DNA of 64,000 nt from Palsa-504 sp963800415 (GTDB lineage: Bacteria > Actinomycetota > Actinomycetes > Streptosporangiales > Streptosporangiaceae). Below, one piece after another: positions 58,902 through 64,000 of the stretch; the first letter of the stretch is position 1, and the number at the start of each line of letters is the position of its first letter. The stretch spans positions 62,001 to 126,000 of the forward strand of contig CAWDBS010000072.1 in NCBI GenBank assembly GCA_963800415.1, read 5' to 3'. A program made the position numbers and the translations under genes. The notes below the pieces were generated by a model, which did not search any database, had not been told where the DNA came from, and worked only from the letters and a program-made list of their open reading frames with translations.

Positions 58902-60554
58902 GCGGCCGCCATCCGCCGCTGACCATCCACCGTCGGCTCGGTCACGGAGCGGTACTTCGCCGCGGGCTGTCAGCTCCGTACCGGGCCGTCGAGATTGGCG
59001 CAGGCGAGCCGCACATCGTCCGCGATGACTTCGGCGTGACCGGGCTCTGATGCCGCGCGCGACCCGGGCCGCGCGCTGCTCTGCCTGGTTCACATCACTG
59101 ACCTGCAGCTTGCGGACGTCCAGTCGCCGACGCGGTTCGAGTTTCTCAACGCCCACTTCGCGGACCCCAGGTATGCCGAGATTATCCCGGTGCAGCGCCC
59201 CCAGGAGGCGCTCACGGTGCATGCCGTCGACGCTACAATCCGCACGCTCGGCACCGTGCACGGCCCGGCGAGCGGGCTGCCGATGCAGCTGGCGGTCACC
59301 ACGGGCGACGCGATCGACAACGCGCAGTGGAACGAACTGCAGGCGTTCCTGACCCTGTTCGACGGCGGACTGGTATCGCCGGATTCCGGCGGTCCGGGCT
59401 ACGAGGGAGTGCAGGCGCCGCACTGGCCGGGTGACGTCTTCTGGCGGCCGGACGGACCGGGCGCCGACGGGCCGGACTTTTTCCGGCGGGAGTTCGGCTT
59501 CCCGCACCATCCAGGCCTGCTGCAGCGGGCGTTGCGCGAGTTCTCCGCCACCGGCCTGAGCATCCCCTGGCTGTCCTGCTTCGGCAACCACGAGGCGCTC
59601 AACCAGGGCGTGGGCACCCAGACGCCGGGCCTGGCCGCCGCGATGACCGGCGGCAAGAAGCCGGCCAGCCTGCCCGAGGACTTCGATCACGACCGGGTGC
59701 TCGAGAAGTTCACCGAGCATCCCGAGGCGTTCATGGCCGGCCCGTACCGCCGTGTCACGCCCGATCCGTTCCGCCGGCCGATCACGAGGCGGGACTTCGT
59801 CGATGCTCACCTGCGCGCCGGCTCACGTCCGTTCGGCCACGGGTTTACCGAACGGAACCGGCTCGACGGCACCGCCTATTATGTCCACGACACGCCTGCG
59901 GCGCGCTTCATCGCGCTGGACACCAACTGCCTGGCCGGCGGCGCGTCCGGATGCCTGGACGCCCGGCAGGCCCGCTGGCTGGAAACCCGGCTGGCGGAGG
60001 TGCATTCGGCCTACCGCGGGACGGACGGCGGCGAGATCCGGACCGGACACGACGACCGGCTCGTGATCCTGTTCTCCCATCACGGCACCGGCACGCTGGA
60101 CAACAGCCGCGGCGGTCACGCGGGACCGGACGGCGAGCCGCTGCTCGGTGCCGGGCTGGCGGCCCTGCTGCACCGGTTCCCCAACGTGGTCTTGTGGCTG
60201 AACGGCCATACGCACACCAACACCATCCGCCCACGGCCTGACCCTGCCGACCCGGCGCACGGGTTCTGGGAGGTGACCACCTGCGCAGTGGTCGACTGGC
60301 CCTGCCAGACGCGGGTAGTCGAACTGCTCGACCACGGCGAGTACCTGTCCATCGTGACCACGATGGTGGATCACGACTCGCCGACGGCGCCGTCCCTTTC
60401 GCTTGAGACCTCGGATGACCTCGCCGCGCTGCATCGCGAGCTCGCGGCTAACGTCCCCTGGGACGTCACCGTCATGGCCGGCACCGCCGCGGACAGGAAC
60501 GTCGAGCTGCGCGTGGCCCCGCCCTTCCCCCTCAAGCGCCTGCCCGAAGCTTGA
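58898..60554 (+). pseudogene. TIGR03767-type metallophosphoesterase, frameshifted near 59045
   Basis: GTG 58898 overlaps the ATPase stop. The first frame, with LRRGLSAPYRAVEIGAGEPH and IVRDDFGVTGL, ends at 59050. Homology continues one frame over as LLCLVHITDLQLADVQSPTR and on to 60554. Metal ligands are in HITDLQLAD (the first motif has Thr-Asp), TTGDAIDN, CFGNHEALN, LFSHHGTGT and LNGHTHTN. The protein would be about 551 residues. One base near the GGG at 59042-59044 separates the halves. It is the fifth gene of the operon and would release phosphate from the imported substrate. Confidence 0.8.
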
Positions 60555-61308
60555 CGCGCAGTGCGGCCAGGTCAGCGGCGCCGAGGCCGTGGTCGGTCAG
60601 CCACGACGCGACCCCGCCGTAGCGCGCGTCCAGCTGCTCGAGGAACGCCGTCATCGTCTCAGCCCGCGGCCGGTGCAGATCGGCGGGCCTGCTGTTGATA
60701 TCGCGGGCGTACAAGCGCGATCTGCGCAGCCGGGCCATGATGGCCTCGGTGCGCTCCCCCGAGGCCGCGTAGTCGGCGACCACGGCCTGCGCGGGCACGC
60801 CGGCCACGGTGAGCGCGAGCGCCACCACGACCCCGGTCCTGTCCTTGCCCGCGGCACAGTGGACCAGCGCCGCGCCCTCGGCATAGGCGATACTGCGCAG
60901 CGCCCCCGCCACCTGATCGGGGCGGTCTTCCAAGTAGCCCAGGTAGTGCCCGCAGACAGGATCACTCGGGTACCTGGACTTGTCCTGCCGGTCCCTGGCC
61001 AGCAGCGCGTCGGCGATCATATCGGTGCTGGATCCCACCTCCGGCAGTACCGGGTGGTGGGCATGCCGCACGCCGGCGACGGCGTCCAGCGGCGCCGGGC
61101 CCTCGGCCGTCACCTCGTTGGAGCTGCGCAGGTCCACCACCGTGGTCACGCCGATGTCGCGCACCAGTTTCCGGACGTCAGCGGCCGACAGGTCCTGCAG
61201 GTTGTCCGCGCGCAGCAACCTGGCCCTGGCGGTCTTCTGCCCGTCGTCGGTGGGCAGGTCCCCCAGGTCGCGGACGTTGACCGCACCCTCAAGCTCAATC
61301 CACGCCAT
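60532..61308 (-). CDS. Protein-tyrosine/dual-specificity-type phosphatase
   Basis: ATG 61308; 258 residues. NVRDLGDLPTDDGQKTARAR is the usual start of bacterial tyrosine phosphatases of the IphP/Y_phosphatase3 group. The P-loop HCAAGKDRTGVVVA contains the nucleophilic Cys and Arg. VVDLRSSNEV supplies another motif. It removes phosphate from tyrosine or phosphoinositide-like substrates. Its 3' end overlaps the convergent metallophosphoesterase gene by 23 bases. The same frame is open upstream through a GAF remnant. Confidence 0.9.
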   Translation of the reverse strand: MAWIELEGAVNVRDLGDLPTDDGQKTARARLLRADNLQDLSAADVRKLVRDIGVTTVVDLRSSNEVTAEGPAPLDAVAGVRHAHHPVLPEVGSSTDMIADALLARDRQDKSRYPSDPVCGHYLGYLEDRPDQVAGALRSIAYAEGAALVHCAAGKDRTGVVVALALTVAGVPAQAVVADYAASGERTEAIMARLRRSRLYARDINSRPADLHRPRAETMTAFLEQLDARYGGVASWLTDHGLGAADLAALRVKLRAGA

Positions 61309-61394
61309 GACAACACCTTCGCAGACCGCTCGAGAACCGCGGACCCGGCGGGGCCTGAACGGCAATGCCGTCCGGGCGGACGACCGAACCGCCC

Positions 61395-61548
61395 GGGAAG
61401 CGACGACACCCACAGCGTCCTGGTTGTAAGGGATGGGGCTGGCCAGCACAGCCCGGATGCCGCGGGCAACGGCGTGCTTGCTGAAAGACGGCCACCTCTC
61501 CTCTTGTGACAGGTCTTCGGCGCGGATCAGCTCTTTGTCCTCGAAGAT
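61395..61548 (-). pseudogene. GAF-domain protein remnant
   Basis: Following a stop at 61549-61551, the minus frame reads IFEDKELIRAEDLSQEERWP, then SFSKHAVARGIRAVLASPIP and YNQDAVGVV. This is the middle of a GAF domain as found in GAF/ANTAR regulators. It is bounded by a stop upstream and joined in frame to the phosphatase leader downstream. No start, ligand-pocket remainder or output domain is left. It is the main content of the 61309-61659 interval. Confidence 0.5.
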
Positions 61549-61659
61549 TTAGCGAGCCCGCTTTCTGACCGGAGAAAAGCGACCGGGTGAATTTTTCGCA
61601 TATGACTGCCTGCGCGGGGAAGTAGCCGGACGCTTGCCTTCACAGAAGAGGAGTCCGCC

Positions 61660-62514
61660 TTGGCTACCTGGACAGACCGGCGCAGAGCCGGTCGTACTGC
61701 TAGATCCGCGAGGTCCACTGGCCACCGGGCCGCGAACAGCAACGCCATGAGGTGGCTGGCGCGAGCTGGGCTGGCCGCGCGCGGCGTCATGTACATCATC
61801 ATCGGCTGGATAGCCGTCCAGGTGGCTTTCGGCCACTCCAGCCGACAGGCTGACCGGACCGGCGCCCTGCACGCCATCAGCGCCACGTCGGCCGGGGGCG
61901 TCCTGCTCTGGCTGCTCGTCATCGGCTTCATCGGCATGGCGCTGTGGCGGCTGTCCGAGGCCCTGTACGGCTCACCGGGCTCCGACGGACGTAAGGCCAG
62001 TAAGAGGCTGGCTGCGCTCGGCCGGGCCGTCATCTATGCCGTCATCGCCTACGGCGTGCTCAAGTACACGCTCGGGACAGGTGGCCCGCAGTCCAGCGAC
62101 AAGCAGTCGGTCGACCTGACGGCGACGCTGCTGAAGTATCCGGGTGGCCAGGTCCTCGTGGTGGTGATCGGCCTGGCCCTCATCGGCGGCGGCATCTACC
62201 TGGCCTATGAGGCATGGAAAGAGAAGTTCCGCCGCGACATGAAACTCGGGCAGCTGCGGGCGCGCACCCGGCGCATCGTGGAGTGGCTCGGCAAGTTCGG
62301 CGGCATCGCACGCGGCGCCGTGTTCACCACCGCGGGCATCTTCCTCGCCGTCGCCGCGGTCGAGGCCAAACCCCAGCAGGCCAAGGGGATCGACTCCTCG
62401 CTGCGGGTCCTGGCGTCCACCCCGCTCGGCCCCTGGCTGCTGGTCCTGGTCGCAATCGGGCTCATCATGTTCGGCCTCTTCTCGTGCTGCCAGGCCAAGT
62501 GGCAGCGCCTTTAG
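61660..62514 (+). CDS. DUF1206 membrane protein
   Basis: TTG 61660 after AAGAGGAG; 284 residues. Three repeats of a two-helix DUF1206 unit are visible: WLARAGLAARGVMYIIIGWI, LAALGRAVIYAVIAYGVLKY and GKFGGIARGAVFTTAGIFLA. Each begins with a helix carrying an Arg-Gly step. The family is common in actinobacteria and of unknown function. It sits in the cytoplasmic membrane. No operon partner is present. Confidence 0.88.
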   Translation: MATWTDRRRAGRTARSARSTGHRAANSNAMRWLARAGLAARGVMYIIIGWIAVQVAFGHSSRQADRTGALHAISATSAGGVLLWLLVIGFIGMALWRLSEALYGSPGSDGRKASKRLAALGRAVIYAVIAYGVLKYTLGTGGPQSSDKQSVDLTATLLKYPGGQVLVVVIGLALIGGGIYLAYEAWKEKFRRDMKLGQLRARTRRIVEWLGKFGGIARGAVFTTAGIFLAVAAVEAKPQQAKGIDSSLRVLASTPLGPWLLVLVAIGLIMFGLFSCCQAKWQRL

Positions 62515-62541
62515 GCCGGGTTCGTAGCCCCAGATGCTGCG

Positions 62542-63065
62542 CTAGCCCCAGATGTCGTGGGCGGTATCGACGATGAGGCGGAGCTTGGCGGCCTGCTCGT
62601 CGTAGGTCAGGGCGTTGCCCTCCACGGTGGAGGAGAACCCGCACTGGCCGGACAGGCAGGCGTACGCCGCGGCCAGGTCGGCCCAGAACTCCTCCATGTC
62701 CGGATAAACCGCCGGGTCGACGGAGGCGGGCCGCCGCGGTAGTGGACCATGTTCGGCGACGGGATGGTCAGCTTGGGCACCGCCGTCCTCACCTGGGACC
62801 TCAGGAACGTGAAGTCGTCGCCGAAGATGGTGTCGTCGATGCGGATCTTCCCGTCGACGCGGATCGACGCCGGGGTGAACTCGATCTCCCCGGACGCGTT
62901 CCGGAATTTCACGGCCATGTTCCCCGGCGCCTTGGATATCCCGCCGAGGGCGTAGATGAAGTCCATGTGCCAGGAGGCCCGGCGGAACTCGCCGTCGGTG
63001 GCGGACTGCAGGCCGGCCTCCTCCTGGCTCCGCCCCGGCCGGCTCGCCGTCGGCCGGACCGACAC
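62542..63065 (-). pseudogene. MetE-type cobalamin-independent methionine synthase-like remnant
   Basis: Homology is spread over frames. EEAGLQSATDGEFRRASWHM, FIYALGGISKAPGNMAVKFR and LTIPSPNMVHYRGG are in one frame; ASVDPAVYPDMEEFWADLAA is in another. These join directly to CLSGQCGFSSTVEGNALTYD and the end RLIVDTAHDIWG. The zinc-binding region between AAAY and CLSGQCGF (over 100 residues) is deleted. Upstream, LRDVHFTAVLTEMNGERHAL in a third frame looks like part of another gene. The family resembles 5-methyltetrahydropteroyltriglutamate-homocysteine methyltransferases. Confidence 0.7.
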
Positions 63066-63144
63066 CGAGAAGGGACCGGGTGAGCGCGTGGCGTTCGCCG
63101 TTCATCTCGGTCAGTACGGCGGTGAAGTGCACGTCGCGCAGCAC

Positions 63145-63652
63145 AGGCGGACGCTCGCCGGCGCGCAGTGAGCGGATCGGCGGTACTCACCCGGTCCACA
63201 ATGCCCGACGATCGGGAGGGTGCCAAGGGGGTTATCGCCATGTGCGATGCGCGGTCCGGCCCGGCGATACCGACCGTCACCAAAGTGATGTCTGAATTTC
63301 TTGCGTCGCGCAACTATCAATGGCAGTGTTCGAGAAGTGATCCCTGTCTTCGCCAGGAAGCCGCCCGCCTTCCCGGGGGCGGCATCGGCATCTTGCGCCG
63401 CTGGGTGGATGGGGTCGGCTCGAAACGACCGCCGATGCTACCGGGCAGCTAGTCGTGGACAGGGTGGCGCTCGGCAGGTTCGGAGGGGATCTGGCCGGGT
63501 CAGCCGGTCATGGGGAGGGCAGGGCGGTGGTCGCTCATGGAGCGCGGAACAGGCCCAGCGGCCTGGTGGCCGCGGCCAGGGCCGCCAGCGTTTCCGTTGA
63601 GATCTTCAAGACCATCTGATCTCGCCCGCGAAGATTCAATCAAGGAGTTAAA
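63145..63652. other. 508-base interval without a supported gene
   Basis: No open frame here has recognisable homology. On the minus strand ATG 63615 opens a 26-residue frame (MVLKISTETLAALAAATRPL, then GLFRAP) ending near 63535. It resembles the N-terminus of a larger protein and may be another stub. The right part (63600-63650) is AT-richer and should hold the promoter of modA. Confidence 0.4.
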
Positions 63653-64000
63653 ATGCGCCGTTTCGCTCTCACCATAGTCGCGCTGGCGGCGATCGCCGCT
63701 GCGGGCTGCTCCAGCAGCAGTTCTTCAAGCACGGCTTCAAGCCCGGCCAGTTCGTCTGCGCCGGCCGCGAGCAGCCCGGCCGCCGCGCAGACAGGGACGA
63801 TCACCGTATTCGCCGCAGCCTCGCTGATGGGGACCTTTACCCAGATCGGAAAGCAATTCGAGGCCGCCAACCCAGGGGATACGGTGAAGTTCAGCTTCGG
63901 GGGGAGTTCCACCTTGGCGACCCAGATTACCGGCGGCGCACCTGCTGACGTGTTCGCCTCGGCGGCGCCTGCCAACATGGACACGGTGGTCAATGCGGGT
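63653..64000 (+). CDS. modA: Molybdate ABC transporter substrate-binding lipoprotein (partial)
   Basis: ATG 63653 after AAGGAG; the gene runs off the window after 116 residues. The signal peptide ends in AAIAAAGC, giving a lipidated Cys, followed by a Ser/Ala linker. ITVFAAASLMGTFTQIGKQF, KFSFGGSSTLATQITGGAPA and DVFASAAPANMDTVV match ModA, including the Ser residues of the oxyanion pocket. It captures molybdate or tungstate outside the membrane. modBC would be expected downstream. Confidence 0.9.
   Translation, partial: MRRFALTIVALAAIAAAGCSSSSSSSTASSPASSSAPAASSPAAAQTGTITVFAAASLMGTFTQIGKQFEAANPGDTVKFSFGGSSTLATQITGGAPADVFASAAPANMDTVVNAG

Overview
This is a GC-rich (roughly 70%) stretch of an actinobacterial chromosome. 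GTG and TTG starts, stop/start overlaps of the GTGA type, F420-type (LLM) oxidoreductases, a mycothiol-type nitroreductase, actinobacterial leader peptides, a GH76 end and DUF1206/AIM24 families all point to a soil actinomycete, perhaps near Streptosporangiales. The genus cannot be fixed from the sequence alone.

Layout: 1-2.5 kb holds the end of a GH76 gene and a large membrane protein. 2.6-8.8 kb is a scar region. It has arrays of two direct-repeat families, an ATP-binding kinase-like gene, a Tn7-like tnsA/tnsB relic (tnsB frameshifted and 3' truncated), a collapsed PaaI thioesterase, a serine hydrolase with a replaced C-terminus, and pieces of a pRiA4b ORF-3 gene and of an IS transposase. 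8.9-10.7 kb holds an XRE regulator divergent from a PHA-depolymerase-like hydrolase with an alanine-rich tail. 10.8-13.4 kb holds a NarL-type two-component pair whose regulator has lost its stop codon. 13.5-23.5 kb holds housekeeping and accessory genes: DUF4405, RidA, threonine synthase, anti-sigma kinase, deaminase, a second-type MetRS behind a probable Met-Met leader peptide, a peptidase and an F420 enzyme. 23.6-29.4 kb holds malic enzyme, an Rv2466c-like protein, a Cys leader peptide with tauD-ssuB, then gene stubs.

29.5-35.2 kb is a benzoate 'box' cluster (benzoate-CoA ligase, boxB, boxC) divergent from a PaaX regulator. 35.4-39.4 kb holds a beta-helix lipoprotein, a second NarL-type two-component system with a repeat-expanded kinase, and a Walker-A-less ABC stub. 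39.6-42.5 kb is a zinc-ribbon AIM24/AIM24/SPFH locus. 42.6-48.9 kb holds an ABC-F protein, an F420 enzyme, a three-gene nitrile hydratase, an IlvD/Edd dehydratase and idi. 49-54.4 kb holds a TetR regulator, an amidohydrolase, acetoacetyl-CoA synthetase and a conserved protein of unknown function. 54.7-60.6 kb is a five-gene ABC importer/metallophosphoesterase operon with a LacI-like operator. The window ends with a tyrosine phosphatase, GAF and MetE remnants, DUF1206 and the start of modA.

The strongest window-wide signal is gene erosion. About a dozen loci are internally deleted, truncated or fused to neighbours, and several more carry single-base frameshifts. The frameshifts could partly be base-calling errors. 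The clean internal deletions and fragment fusions look like genuine deletion scars, unless the assembly is chimeric. The best candidates for new biology are the Met-Met leader/attenuator upstream of metG, the relic Tn7-like element with two repeat families, the AIM24-SPFH zinc-ribbon locus, and the kinase ATP-lid minisatellite.
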